A stretch of DNA of 64,000 nucleotides from Streptosporangium violaceochromogenes (lineage in GTDB: Bacteria; Actinomycetota; Actinomycetes; Streptosporangiales; Streptosporangiaceae), in assembly GCF_014654615.1 (NCBI RefSeq), contig NZ_BNBB01000026.1:22612-86611 (forward strand), read 5' to 3'. The notes under the pieces are model-generated. The model searched no databases. It worked only from the letters and a program-made list of their open reading frames with translations, and had not been told where the DNA came from. Position 1 is the first letter of the stretch. Each line of letters starts with the position of its first letter. The translations under genes were made by a program, and so were the position numbers. Of the stretch, positions 39,159 to 48,490 are shown piece after piece.

Positions 39159-39656
39159 GTGGAGTTCGACGTTCTCGTTGAGATTCCCAAAGGGCAACGG
39201 AACAAGTACGAGGTGGACCACGAGTCCGGGCGGATCAGGCTCGACCGGATGCTCTTCACCTCGACGCAGTACCCCGCCGACTACGGTTTCATCGAAAACA
39301 CCCTGGGTGAGGACGGAGACCCCCTCGACGCCCTGGTGCTGCTTCAGGAGCCGACCTTCCCCGGCTGCCTGATCAAGTGCCGCGCGGTCGGCATGTTCCG
39401 CATGACCGACGAGAAGGGCGGCGACGACAAGGTCCTGTGCGTGCCCGCCACGGACCCCCGGATGGAGCACATCCGCGACATCCACCACGTCGCCGAGTTC
39501 GACCGCCTGGAGATCCAGCACTTCTTCGAGGTCTACAAGGACCTGGAGCCCGGCAAGTCCGTCGAGGGCGCCAACTGGGTCGGCCGGGTCGAGGCCGAGG
39601 AGGAGATCACGCGCTCCCTCAGCCGCGCCGGGGACTCCAAGCACTGGAAGCACTGA
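39159..39656 (+). CDS. ppa: Inorganic pyrophosphatase
   Basis: Hydrolyses pyrophosphate in the cytoplasm. The 165-residue soluble family I enzyme starts VEFDVLVEIPKGQRNKYEVD. The signature GDPLDALVL contains catalytic aspartates, and QYPADYGFIENTLGEDGDPL spans the active-site strand. The GTG start at 39159 follows GGAGG at an 8-base spacing. It is divergent from dacB and convergent, by 3 bases, with the NlpC/P60 gene. Confidence 0.97.
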   Translation: MEFDVLVEIPKGQRNKYEVDHESGRIRLDRMLFTSTQYPADYGFIENTLGEDGDPLDALVLLQEPTFPGCLIKCRAVGMFRMTDEKGGDDKVLCVPATDPRMEHIRDIHHVAEFDRLEIQHFFEVYKDLEPGKSVEGANWVGRVEAEEEITRSLSRAGDSKHWKH

Positions 39657-39659
39657 TCG

Positions 39660-40829
39660 TCACACCGGGCGGGTCGCGCCGATGAGGTCTCCGCGCCACA
39701 TCGGCGCGACCCGGACCACGTCGCCCGTGCGGGGCGCGTGCACCATCAGGTTCCTGCCGATGTAGAGCCCCACGTGCCGGATGTCGCGGGGGTCGCGGGT
39801 GCGGCGGCCGAAGAACAGCAGGTCGCCGCGGCGGAGCCGGTCGAGCCGCACATGCCGGCCCGAGGTCCACTGCGTCCCCGTCCAGTGGGGCATCTTGACC
39901 CCGGCCCGCCCCCAGGCCCGCATGGTCAGCCCCGAGCAGTCGTAGCTGCGCGGCCCGCTGCCCGCCCACACGTACGGCTTGTCGATCTGGGTGAGCGCCC
40001 AGTCCGCCGCGACGTCGCCCCGGCCCGACCCGGACGACTTGGCGAGCGCCCAGCTCGGCGCCCGCGCGCCGCGCGCCACCAGGACCCGTGCCCGCAGCCG
40101 GGACATCGCGGCGGCCCGGTACCCGCCGTAACGGAGACGATCCCTGGCGACCCTGAACCTCTCGCGGGCCGTCTCGCGGTCGTCGGCCAGGCGGTCCGCC
40201 GCCGAGCGCGCCGCCTCCGCCTCCCGCTGGAGGCGATCCCGCTCTCCCTGGAGCCGCCGTACCTCCGCCGCCTGCCCGACCACCGCCGCCCGGGCCCGCT
40301 CGGCCGCCCCTCGCGTCCCGGACGTCTCCGCCACGACCCCGCCCGGGGCACCCTCGGCGGCGGCGGGCGGGGCCGCGGGGCCGGGCGTGCCGACGGGCCG
40401 TACGGCGGAAGCCCGGACGATCGCGGGCCCGGCGGCGGAGCTCCGCGCGGCGCCTTCGGCGTTCTCGGCGGCCGGGGCGGCTCCCCGGGACTCCGCGGCC
40501 TCCGCGGCCGCCATGTCCCCCGTGTCCTTCGCGGCCCCCTCCAGCCCGACGGCCCCCTCCAGCCGGGTGGCCTCGGCGCCGGCGAGCTTCGCGGCCTGGG
40601 CGGTCAGCTCCTCCAGCCGGACACGGGCCCTGGCGAGCAGAACGGTGGCGGCGCTCACCTGTTTACTTCGTTCGACGGCTTTGGAGCGGGCCTCGGCGAC
40701 CTCGTGGGTGGACGGGCCGTGGTAGCGGGGGCGCGCGTCGGCGGGAAGTCCGGTGGAGACGACCAGGCAGCAGGTCACCCCCGTCACCAGTGCGACGGCG
40801 TGACCGCGTCTTCCGACCAAGAAGTGCAT
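39660..40829 (-). CDS. Secreted NlpC/P60 hydrolase with coiled-coil arm
   Basis: A 389-residue exported protein. Signal peptide: GHAVALVTGVTCCLVVSTGL then PADA. Residues 40-75 and 175-235 are coiled coil, separated by an Ala/Gly/Pro/Glu linker of about 100 residues. The C-terminal NlpC/P60 domain has the Cys in YDCSGLTMRAW, the His in IRHVGLYIGR and HAPRTGDVVRV. It is a paralogue in layout of the protein at 5546, but without a riboswitch in its leader. The ATG follows GGAAAGTGG. Confidence 0.9.
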   Translation of the reverse strand: MHFLVGRRGHAVALVTGVTCCLVVSTGLPADARPRYHGPSTHEVAEARSKAVERSKQVSAATVLLARARVRLEELTAQAAKLAGAEATRLEGAVGLEGAAKDTGDMAAAEAAESRGAAPAAENAEGAARSSAAGPAIVRASAVRPVGTPGPAAPPAAAEGAPGGVVAETSGTRGAAERARAAVVGQAAEVRRLQGERDRLQREAEAARSAADRLADDRETARERFRVARDRLRYGGYRAAAMSRLRARVLVARGARAPSWALAKSSGSGRGDVAADWALTQIDKPYVWAGSGPRSYDCSGLTMRAWGRAGVKMPHWTGTQWTSGRHVRLDRLRRGDLLFFGRRTRDPRDIRHVGLYIGRNLMVHAPRTGDVVRVAPMWRGDLIGATRPV

Positions 40830-41322
40830 GTTTCCACTTTCCGAATCAGGGGTTATCGCTATGTGTCACTGCATGGCAGCTGCTTAACCCAAGATTCCCC
40901 TAGATCACTCTTCGCACACATGTAATCACGCGTCGTGATCGCGGCGGGTCGGTCCCGGTTTCCAGCGACGTGTTTCCGTAATCGGAAGGGGCCCTCCCGG
41001 CCCCGGGAAAGGCGCCGGAGACAACCCGGCGAAACGCGGGAAAGCACGGAAGACACCACCGGCCCCGAACGGACGGCGGAAGCGCCCCGCGAAGGCCGGG
41101 AAGAACTCCCAAACACCGGGAAAGCCCTTCGGGAAGGACGGGAAAGCCGAACCGCCAAAACCTCACCGAAAGGCCGAGCCCCTTCCCGTTCCTTCTCGCC
41201 CCTTCTCCTCCGGCCCCTTCAAACCGCGTCTTCCCGCCAGCCCTCGGCACTCTCGGTCCCCGGCGCGCCCAGCCCTCGGCAGGCCGGGCCGTCCGCGCCG
41301 GGCCCCGGCCGAACGCCGGCGA
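40830..41322. other. Gene-free interval, about 490 bp
   Basis: No gene is supported. The left 110 bases form the leader of the NlpC/P60 gene. The middle is a purine-rich stretch (gaaagcacggaagac, gggaaagccc) of no recognised type. Confidence 0.5.
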
Positions 41323-42468
41323 TCAACCGGCCAGGCCCTCTCCCAGCTGGGTGACGATCAGTCCGATCGTGGCCGCCGCGCCGACCAGCGCGTAAGTCCC
41401 CCGGCGACTCCCGCGAACCCTCGCGAGGGGAAATCCGGCGACATCGAGAGGGCCGACACGGCGGGCGACGTAGCGCCGGTAGAGGGCGAGTTCGGGGTCG
41501 GTGAAGCAGCTCGTCACGCGCACACGCAGCGTCTCCGGCGGCGCCGCCTCGGGCAGCAGGCCGAAGATCCTGCCGGCGGAGATCCGCACGGCCCGGTGCG
41601 GAGCGCAGGTGTCGCACTCACCGATGTGCCGGATCACCTGCTCACGCGTCTCGGAGACGGGCTCGCCCGGCATCCCGGCCAGGATCGACGCCCGGTCCGC
41701 GCAGTCGCCCACGCCCTCGCGGGCCAGGCCCTCCACGGTGACCAGACCGACCAGGTCACGCAGCCGCGCCAGCGCCGCCTCGCGCATCGCGACGGCGCGC
41801 CCGCCCGCGACCCCCAGCACCAAGGCCAGGTCGGCGGCGGTCATCGCGTGCCGGAAGGTCAGCTCAAGGACCTCGCGTTCCTGGGGGGACAGCCGCGAAA
41901 CCGCTTCGCGCGCCAAGGAACGCAACCGTGCCTCGTATCCCTCGGGGGACGGAACGCGGCTCGACGCGCCGTCGGCGACATCGCCCGCGCCGATCGCGAG
42001 CCCCCGCCTCCCGGGTTCCCCCGGCTTTCCGGGCCCTCGGAGCCCCCCGGACTCTTGGGGCCATTCAGAGTTTTCGGACTCTTCAGGAGCTTCGGACTCT
42101 CCGTCCGCCGGGATCCACCTCACGAGGGCCCCGGACCCGGCCCTGGCGCCGCCCCGGCCCTCCGGCTCAGGATCGGCGGTCGTCCCACCCGGCTCTCTCC
42201 CGCCGGGGAAGGCCTCCGGGCACCGCCGTAGGCACTCCCCCCGGGCGAGGGCGTACAGCCACACCCTCAGGCGATCGGGGTCGGCGAGGGCGCGCCCGTG
42301 GGCCCCGGCCGCGATCAGGGTGTCGCGGAGGGCCACCCGCGAGGCGTCGGCCCGGCCCGTCATGAGCCGGCAGTAGCGGTAAAGACCTTCGGCATAGGCA
42401 TCGTAGAGAGCCATAAGGGCACCCGACTCACGCGCGCGCAGAGATTCCACCAGAGCCCGGTCATCCAT
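41323..42468 (-). CDS. Sigma-70-like protein with C-terminal zinc motif and membrane helix
   Basis: A 381-residue protein. Residues 1-90 resemble ECF sigma region 2 (LVESLRARESGALMALYDAY, AEGLYRYCRLMTGR). Residues 180-245 are a clear region 4 helix-turn-helix (RLSPQEREVLELTFRHAMTA, ADLALVLGV). The linker between them is long, acidic and Gly/Pro-rich. After region 4 a H-x-x-x-C-x-x-C site (HIGECDTCAPH) resembles zinc-binding anti-sigma domains, and one membrane helix (YALVGAAATIGLIVTQLG) ends the protein. This joins sigma-like and anti-sigma-like parts in one chain. The target is unknown. Confidence 0.75.
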   Translation of the reverse strand: MDDRALVESLRARESGALMALYDAYAEGLYRYCRLMTGRADASRVALRDTLIAAGAHGRALADPDRLRVWLYALARGECLRRCPEAFPGGREPGGTTADPEPEGRGGARAGSGALVRWIPADGESEAPEESENSEWPQESGGLRGPGKPGEPGRRGLAIGAGDVADGASSRVPSPEGYEARLRSLAREAVSRLSPQEREVLELTFRHAMTAADLALVLGVAGGRAVAMREAALARLRDLVGLVTVEGLAREGVGDCADRASILAGMPGEPVSETREQVIRHIGECDTCAPHRAVRISAGRIFGLLPEAAPPETLRVRVTSCFTDPELALYRRYVARRVGPLDVAGFPLARVRGSRRGTYALVGAAATIGLIVTQLGEGLAG

Positions 42469-42513
42469 GTGACAGAAGGTAATGGGTTGGTAACTAATTG
42501 TTCCACTGTTTTT

Positions 42514-42552
42514 CGTGGATTGACAGTCAATCTATACATACTGTCAACCACG
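42514..42552 (-). promoter_or_regulatory. Interrupted inverted repeat upstream of the sigma-like gene
   Basis: On the minus strand the site reads CGTGGTTGACAG, a 14-base spacer, then CTGTCAATCCACG: arms of about 12 bp with one extra base. It contains two TTGAC blocks and lies 46 bases before the ATG of the sigma-like gene. A near copy of its layout occurs at 48491-48522. Confidence 0.5.
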
Positions 42553-42599
42553 CGGAAATGTATACCGCACGACATGCGACCGTAAACCTTGATGAATCA

Positions 42600-43670
42600 C
42601 TATTTTTCGACTTTTATCGTGCTCATCGACCTCCCCTCCAGATCCCCGGACCGGGGAACGCCGAGCTGCCCGAAGACGGTGGCCGCCACGTCCACCAGCC
42701 GGGCGTCGTTCCTCCTGACCCCGCGCGCGATCCCCGGCCCCGCGGCCAGCACGAAGACCCGCCGCTCCCGAGGGGAGTCCCCGCCGTGGCCCCCCTCGTC
42801 CCGATGCCCGTGGTCGGTGGTGACGATGACCGTCCACCGTTCCCCGGCGAACGCCGGGCGGGCCCTGATCGCGCCGAACAGGCGACCGAGATGGCCGTCC
42901 ACCCATTCGATCACCTCCCGGTAGGCGGACCCGAGAACCCCCGACCGATGGGCGACCACATCGGTGACCTCAAGGTGCATGAACGCGGCGTCGACCTCGC
43001 TGGTGCGGATCAGGTCGACCATCCTGTCGGCGAGGAGGGCGTCCTTGACGCCGACGCGGTAGGGCTCGTTGTGACCGACGGCGTGCCAGTCGACGCGGGC
43101 GCCGACCGCGCCGAGCGTCACCAGGGAGCCCCAGGTGGTCACGGCCGCGGTGTGCAGGCTCGGGCGAACCTGCTCCAACCGCGTAAGAAAGTCTGGATAT
43201 TTGGCGAACTGGTGCCCTGAAAAGGAGTTGTTGCGCACGCCGTGCCTGGCCGGTGACACCCCGGTCAACACGGTCGCCCATCCCGGGCCGCTGCTGGAGC
43301 GCACCTTCGGCGGCAGATCCAGCAGGCCGGTGGCGAAGGTTCCCTCCTCCATCAGTCGCCGGATGTTCGGCGGCCTCACGGCGAGAAGCCGGTCGTACCG
43401 CAGCCCGTCCAGTCCGACGACCAGCACCTTCGGCCGGGACGTCAGGTCCAGCCCCGGCACCGACACCGGGGCGAGTGTCATCGACACGAACGGCGAGGGC
43501 GGCGGGGCAGAGATCGGGAGACTGCTGGGCCTCGGCAGCGCCGTCGCCCCCGGTGCACCCCGGACGCCACCGCACCCCGGCGCGAGCAGTACGACCGGCA
43601 GCAGGGCCAGCACGACCGGCGGCACCCTCAACGGCCTCGGCGCGACCCGCACCCGGGACACACAAAACAT
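42600..43670 (-). CDS. Alkaline phosphatase-like phosphodiesterase, lipoprotein
   Basis: A 356-residue exported lipoprotein of the type I phosphodiesterase/nucleotide pyrophosphatase superfamily. Lipobox LLAPGC ends the signal peptide. VLVVGLDGLRYDRLL carries the first metal Asp; SSSGPGWATVLTGVSPARHG holds the nucleophile region, where a Ser/Thr usually sits in T-x-P-[NA]; HLEVTDVVAHRSG and VIVTTDHGHRDEGGHGG carry the remaining metal ligands. The substrate is unknown. It follows the sigma-like gene's promoter region in tail-to-head order on the minus strand. Confidence 0.85.
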   Translation of the reverse strand: MFCVSRVRVAPRPLRVPPVVLALLPVVLLAPGCGGVRGAPGATALPRPSSLPISAPPPSPFVSMTLAPVSVPGLDLTSRPKVLVVGLDGLRYDRLLAVRPPNIRRLMEEGTFATGLLDLPPKVRSSSGPGWATVLTGVSPARHGVRNNSFSGHQFAKYPDFLTRLEQVRPSLHTAAVTTWGSLVTLGAVGARVDWHAVGHNEPYRVGVKDALLADRMVDLIRTSEVDAAFMHLEVTDVVAHRSGVLGSAYREVIEWVDGHLGRLFGAIRARPAFAGERWTVIVTTDHGHRDEGGHGGDSPRERRVFVLAAGPGIARGVRRNDARLVDVAATVFGQLGVPRSGDLEGRSMSTIKVEK

Positions 43671-43733
43671 CAGAAATACGGATAAATCATGAAAAACAGC
43701 GAAGCACGAGACACGCGGCCCCCTCCGGTACCG

Positions 43734-44531
43734 TCACGGCCGGGCGTCCGCGGCGGCCATCCCCTGTCTGCCCCGATCCTTGACGAACGCGGCCGTGGTG
43801 GGCTTCCCCTGGTGAACGGGGACGCTGCCGCCCAGGGCCAGCTGCTCGTAGGGACGACTGCTCGACCCCCAGGTACGCGCCGTCACCTCGGCTTTAGCGA
43901 TCTTGCCGGTGTCCGCCACGCTCTCGATGTTCATGACGAAGCGGCGCGTGTCCTTCGGCCGGACGTCGTCGACGAACGTGCTGCCACCCCCCAGCAGCCT
44001 GCCCTCCTTGTCCCGCAGCAGAGCGGTGACCGCCAGGCTGCTCGCCGGCAGGCGATACGGCGAACCGACATATCCGACGACCAGATAACCGTCGTCCCCG
44101 CGCACGGTCATCACATCGGAGACGGGGAACGGCTGGAACGCCGAGACGATCCGGCCCGCGAGCCGCCACTCCGCCGGCCGATAGGTGACGCTCACCTGGG
44201 TGGGCTTCTCGGCGGCCACGACCTCGCCGCTGAAGGGCAGCGAGCCCGCCGGCGGCACGGCGTCAAGCGGCTGCTCCAGCCGGACGACCTCCTTGCCCGC
44301 GGCATCCTTGGCGATCACCGTGGCCACCACGTGCTCGCCGAAATGCCAGGGATTGCCGTTGGTGAGCACCCCGGCCCAGTTCACCACATACCCGCCGTCC
44401 TTCTTGAGGATGGACGAGACCTGTTCCTTGACCGTGAGCGGCTTGAGCGAAGCCGCCTGCTCCTCGGAGCTGGAGCATCCGGCGAGGAGCAACAGAGCGA
44501 GAGCGCCGACGATTCGGGTACTGTGCGTCAC
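43734..44531 (-). CDS. Lipoprotein, hypothetical
   Basis: A 265-residue lipoprotein. MTHSTRIVGALALLLLAGCS gives a lipid-anchored Cys19. The mature part holds two similar beta domains (about 45-125 and 150-240): VVNWAGVLTNGNPWHFGEHV and VVGYVGSPYRLPASSLAVTA suggest FxLYD-like immunoglobulin folds, each followed by an acidic ligand-binding-like turn. No enzyme motif is seen. Function unknown. It lies just upstream of the phosphodiesterase gene on the same strand, and both are lipoproteins, so a shared cell-surface role is possible. Confidence 0.75.
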   Translation of the reverse strand: MTHSTRIVGALALLLLAGCSSSEEQAASLKPLTVKEQVSSILKKDGGYVVNWAGVLTNGNPWHFGEHVVATVIAKDAAGKEVVRLEQPLDAVPPAGSLPFSGEVVAAEKPTQVSVTYRPAEWRLAGRIVSAFQPFPVSDVMTVRGDDGYLVVGYVGSPYRLPASSLAVTALLRDKEGRLLGGGSTFVDDVRPKDTRRFVMNIESVADTGKIAKAEVTARTWGSSSRPYEQLALGGSVPVHQGKPTTAAFVKDRGRQGMAAADARP

Positions 44532-44660
44532 CTAGTCGTCATAACCCGTGAACATGCCGCTCTCCACCGGACACGCTCAGGTCGGGCGAATTCTTTAACA
44601 CCGATTCTTTAACCCGGGCGGACACCCGAAGGCACCGGGAAAGCGGCACGGGCTGAATCC

Positions 44661-44676
44661 CCGGCCTTCAGGCCGG
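44661..44676. terminator. Short hairpin after the ABC-F gene
   Basis: CCGGCCT-TC-AGGCCGG, a 7-bp stem with a 2-base loop, 9 bases past the stop of the ABC-F gene. Confidence 0.45.
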
Positions 44677-44684
44677 AGAGCGCA

Positions 44685-46295
44685 TCAACGGGCCCGGACC
44701 ACCCGGCTCTCGTCCCACACGGGCTCAGGCGACTCGTACACCCTCCCGTCTGCGCCGAAGACCAGATAGCGATCGAAGTCGGCGGCGAACCACCGGTCGT
44801 GGGTGACCGCGACCACCGTCCCGTCGAAGGCGTCCAGCCCCTCCTGCAGCGCCTCGGCACTGGCCAGGTCGAGGTTGTCGGTCGGCTCGTCGAGCAGGAG
44901 CAGGGTGGTCCCCGACAGTTCGAGCAGCAGGATCTGCAGGCGCGCCTGCTGCCCACCCGACAGCGTCTCGAACCGCTGCTCGGCGACGTCACCGGCCAGC
45001 TCGTACCGCGCCAGCGCCTTCATCGCCTCGCTTCTCAACCGGGCGTGCTCGGTCATGACGATCTCACACGGCGTCCGGCCGGTGAGTTCGGGGCGCGCGT
45101 GCGTCTGCGCGAAGTGACCGGGAACGACCCGGGACCCCAGCCGGGCCACCCCGGTGTGCCGAATCTCCTCCCCGGCGAGCAGACGCAGGAAATGCGACTT
45201 ACCCGAGCCGTTGGACCCCAATACCGCGATCCGCTCGCCGTACCAGATCTCCAGGCCGAACGGCCTCATCAGGCCCGTCAGCTCCAGCCCCTCGCAGATC
45301 ACCGCCCGCTTGGCGGTCCGGCCGCCGCGCAGCCGCATGCTGATGAACTGGTCCCTGGGCGCCGCCTCCGGTGGCCCGGCCTCCTCGAACCTGCGCAGCC
45401 GCGTCTGGGCGGCGTGGTAGGCGGCGGCCATGGTGTCCATGTACATCGCCTTCTGCTTGAGCATGGCCACCAGCCGCTTGAGCTTGGCGTGCTCCTCGTC
45501 CCAGCGTCTCCTCAGCTCGTCGAGCCGCTCGTTGCGGTCTTTGCGCGCCTGGGCGTAGGTGGCGAACCCCCCGCCGTGCACCCAGACGCCGCCCGCCTCC
45601 ACGGTGACGAGCCGGTCGGCCGCGTTGGCCAGGAGCTGCCGGTCGTGACTGACCAGCACCACCGTCTTGGGCGTCTCGCGCAGCGCCCGCTCCAGCCAGA
45701 TCTTGCCCGGCACATCGAGGTAGTTGTCCGGCTCGTCCAGCAGCAACGTCTGGTCCGGCCCCCGCAGCAGCGCCTCCAGCACCAGCCGCTTCTGCTCACC
45801 ACCCGACAACGTGTTGACCTCACGATACTTACACCTGTCGTACGGCACGCCGAGCGCCGCGATCGTGCAGGTGTCCCAGAGCACCTCGATGTCGTAGCCG
45901 CCGGCGTCGGTGTAGTCCGTGATGGCCTGCGCGTAGCGCATCTGGGTCTTCTCGTCCTCGCGCTCCATCATCGCGAGCTCGGCGGCCTCAAGCCGCTCGG
46001 CCGCCTGCCGTACGCGCTGGGGGGCGACGCTGAGCAGCAGGTCGTGCACGGTCCGCCCGTCGCGGATCCCGCCGATGAACTGGCGCATCACCCCCAGTCC
46101 GCCCGAGTTGGCGACGCTTCCCTCGACCGGCTGCAGGTCTCCCGCGATCAACCGCATCAACGTCGTCTTGCCCGCGCCGTTGGGGCCGACAAGCGCCGCC
46201 TTGACCCCGTCTCCGACCCGGAAGGACACGTCGTTCAGCAACGGCCGGCCATCCGGCAGAACATATGTCAGATGCCCGACCTCGACGTGCCCCAC
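44685..46295 (-). CDS. ABC-F family ATPase
   Basis: A 536-residue soluble protein with two ATPase domains and no membrane part. Domain 1: GPNGAGKTTLMRLIAGD and LSGGEQKRLVLEALLRG, then LLLDEPDNYLD. Domain 2: GSNGSGKSHFLRLLAGE, LSGGQQARLQILLLELSG and LLLDEPTDNLD. The linker (about 245-310) is basic and helical. ABC-F proteins act on ribosomes as translation factors or antibiotic-protection factors. Resistance to a drug cannot be judged from sequence alone. GTG 46295 follows GGAGGAGGGAATTGTC; the frame upstream to 46688 is repeat-rich and probably not coding. Confidence 0.92.
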   Translation of the reverse strand: MGHVEVGHLTYVLPDGRPLLNDVSFRVGDGVKAALVGPNGAGKTTLMRLIAGDLQPVEGSVANSGGLGVMRQFIGGIRDGRTVHDLLLSVAPQRVRQAAERLEAAELAMMEREDEKTQMRYAQAITDYTDAGGYDIEVLWDTCTIAALGVPYDRCKYREVNTLSGGEQKRLVLEALLRGPDQTLLLDEPDNYLDVPGKIWLERALRETPKTVVLVSHDRQLLANAADRLVTVEAGGVWVHGGGFATYAQARKDRNERLDELRRRWDEEHAKLKRLVAMLKQKAMYMDTMAAAYHAAQTRLRRFEEAGPPEAAPRDQFISMRLRGGRTAKRAVICEGLELTGLMRPFGLEIWYGERIAVLGSNGSGKSHFLRLLAGEEIRHTGVARLGSRVVPGHFAQTHARPELTGRTPCEIVMTEHARLRSEAMKALARYELAGDVAEQRFETLSGGQQARLQILLLELSGTTLLLLDEPTDNLDLASAEALQEGLDAFDGTVVAVTHDRWFAADFDRYLVFGADGRVYESPEPVWDESRVVRAR

Positions 46296-46564
46296 GACAA
46301 TTCCCTCCTCCGGCTCCCGCGTAGGGTACTCGCCCGTTTTCCGGACGGGCACCTCGTTTTCCGTTCGTACGGAGAACGCGGTGCCGGACCCTCCGGACGA
46401 CGGCCGGGCCGTCCGGACGATGGCCGGGCCGTCCGGGGGACACCGGGGCGACGACGGGCCCCACCGTGATGGAACCGTGATCGCCCGGCGAACGCCGGGA
46501 GCGGGAACGGGGGGCGAGACCCGGGGGGCAGGCGCAGGGAGCGGGCCGCCGGAAGGCGTCGACA

Positions 46565-46692
46565 CGCGGCCGGGCCGCACGGAGAACGCGACCGGACCGT
46601 CCGGAGAAGGCGGCCAGACCATCTGGGGAACGCGGCCGGGCCGCACGGAGAACACGTCCGGACCGTCCGGAGAAGGCGGCCAGACCATCTGG
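46565..46692. repeat. Two tandem 62-bp repeats with 66-bp period
   Basis: Copies at 46565-46626 and 46631-46692 start CGCGGCCGGGCCGCACGGAG and end GGCGGCCAGACCATCTGG, differing at only a few positions. Shorter related units (CCGGACGATGGCCGGGCCGT) lie at about 46396-46435. The array is in the upstream region of the ABC-F gene. Confidence 0.85.
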
Positions 46693-46794
46693 AACGCGCG
46701 GACCGGCTGTCACACGGCATCGGCCGTCACGCGGCCGTGTGGGGCCCTGGTGACGGAGACTCGCCGAGAACCACCCCCGACCCCCGGAACACGC

Positions 46795-47091
46795 TCAGAG
46801 GTTCTCGTCCCGGATCACGTCGAGATCCATGAAACGGGGCGGCCCCTCACAGAGATCCCGCATCCGCCGGGCCAGCGCACCGGTCTCCGGCATCCGGCTG
46901 TTACGCATCGCCTCCTCGTAGGAAGGAAACTGAACGATGGCGACATAGTGATCAGGGCGTGCGTGATCGCGAGTGAGGGTCGTGTGCGTGGCCGTGTGCT
47001 CGTTCTCGGTCGCGTCACGCCACTCGTCCATCGCCCGCTGGATCTCCTGCTCATGGGTCGTGTCGAACTCGATGACCTGCACGAAGCTCAT
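46795..47091 (-). CDS. Small hypothetical protein, dimeric alpha/beta-barrel type
   Basis: A 98-residue cytoplasmic protein starting MSFVQVIEFDTTHEQEIQRA. The order strand (FVQVIEF), helix (EQEIQRAMDEWR), strand (HYVAIVQFPSYEEAM) and helix (GALARRMRDLCEG) is that of ABM/EthD-like dimeric barrels. No catalytic residues can be named. The ATG follows GGGGAGGAGAATCCC. Function unknown; it stands apart from its neighbours. Confidence 0.8.
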   Translation of the reverse strand: MSFVQVIEFDTTHEQEIQRAMDEWRDATENEHTATHTTLTRDHARPDHYVAIVQFPSYEEAMRNSRMPETGALARRMRDLCEGPPRFMDLDVIRDENL

Positions 47092-47112
47092 GGGATTCTC
47101 CTCCCCTCGCAC

Positions 47113-47768
47113 CCGCTCCTAACCGACTCCACCCCGCCCCCCAGAGCCGGACAAGCATGATTCGGTCAAAACGCCCCCGTCTTTCCATGACCCTCCCGCC
47201 TTCTCTCCGTCTTCTCGCGGGGGCACCCTCGCCCCCACCCGGAGCACCCCTCACCTGCCCCTCTGAAACGGCGCAGACGGCGACGGCAGCCGCGCTGAGC
47301 CCAGAGCTCTTTACCCGATTGGCCCGAGGACGGCTCCGCCGCGTTCCACGAGGCAGGGGCCGTACCTTGCCCCCTCGCTCTATCCGCCCGGGGACGGCGG
47401 CCTCCCGGGGCGAGCCCGTTCCCGGAGGCGGAACCAGTGGTCTCACCGCGGGACCACGCTCCCGCGACTCGGCCGAGCGGGACTCTCCCAAGCCGGAACC
47501 CCCGCCCGCGGGGACCTGCCCTCCGGGGTCCGCCCTCGGGACCTGCCGGGGAGGCGACGGGCGAAGAGTCGACGTCGAAACCGGCTCGGTCCCCTGTGCG
47601 GCCCCGCCGACGGCGGTCGTCAGGAGAACATCTTCGGGAGAACATCGCCGGGAGAACAGGGAAATGAACGCCGCCTCCCTCACCTGCCCGCCCCTCGAAA
47701 GGGTGTGCGACGCCTTTCCCCGAGGCAGCGAGACCGTCGCCCACCCCCGACGGAGTCACTCCGGACCC
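47113..47768. other. Gene-free interval, about 650 bp
   Basis: Open frames on both strands are Arg/Gly/Pro-rich and have no ribosome sites or family resemblance. Three spaced copies of GGGAGAACA/GGAGAACATC around 47630-47660 are the only local repetition noted. Confidence 0.5.
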
Positions 47769-48299
47769 TCAGCACTTGACCCGGACGGTATCCACCACAC
47801 GGCCGAACCTGCCGTCATCAAGATATTTAGCCCCCCAATCCCCTATTTTCACTGGATGCGCATCCTCCCTCTTTCTGTCGGTGTCCAGGAAACACCCTTT
47901 CGCCTGGGCGTCGAACGAGCCGACATGGTCACGGAGATAATCGGGGAGGAAACCGTCCGGGCTGATTCCCGGCGACCACGTCCAGGCGTTTCCCTCGAAT
48001 TCCTCCCTCGGCCACAGGCAGATCGCTCCACTCGCGCACGTCGGGCGGGGTTTCGGCTGAGGGACGGCGGGCGGCGAGGCCGATGGAAGGGACGAGGCGC
48101 TCGGAGTGCCGGTGAACCGGTCTATCAGGTAGAAGGCTCCGCCTCCCAGACCGAGCACTATGGTGACGATCGCCGAGATCCCCTGCCACCGCGTCCATCG
48201 CAGCATGTGCTCTCCATCGCCACGAGAAGAGCCCTTCCGCGAGCGCGGCCTGCCGCCGGAAGAGCCGTCGGAGGTTTTGCCCGACTTCCTTTTCGTCAT
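47769..48299 (-). CDS. Membrane-anchored peptidase inhibitor I36-like protein
   Basis: A 176-residue protein. A Lys/Arg/Ser-rich cytoplasmic tail (about 1-35) is followed by one membrane helix (GISAIVTIVLGLGGGAFYLI) and a Pro/Ser linker. The extracellular part, about residues 90-176, has C-x-x-G-x-I-C-L-W (CASGAICLWPREEFEG) and WTWSPGI, the signature of the actinobacterial inhibitor family I36 (beta/gamma-crystallin-like). It ends VVDTVRVKC. Inhibition has been shown for Streptomyces SMI; here it is inferred. The ATG follows GAGGGTGGGCG. Confidence 0.8.
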   Translation of the reverse strand: MTKRKSGKTSDGSSGGRPRSRKGSSRGDGEHMLRWTRWQGISAIVTIVLGLGGGAFYLIDRFTGTPSASSLPSASPPAVPQPKPRPTCASGAICLWPREEFEGNAWTWSPGISPDGFLPDYLRDHVGSFDAQAKGCFLDTDRKREDAHPVKIGDWGAKYLDDGRFGRVVDTVRVKC

Positions 48300-48490
48300 C
48301 GCCCACCCTCGCCGACGTGACCGTTACCGGCGGGCTCGCGCGGCGAACCCACCGGCCAGAAGGCGCTTCCTCGGCGCCGCATGAGACGGGTCCCACCCGG
48401 ATAGACCAGGCAGGAAGGGCTTCATTACATCATTAAAGCGAAGGCCACGTCAGAGAAATCGGCTTCCCAAGCAAGACGTGCCGCCCTTTG

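Noticed and set aside
47157..48320. A 387-codon plus-strand frame
   Set aside because: It runs antisense through the I36-like gene and a gene-free GC-rich stretch; no coding signature.
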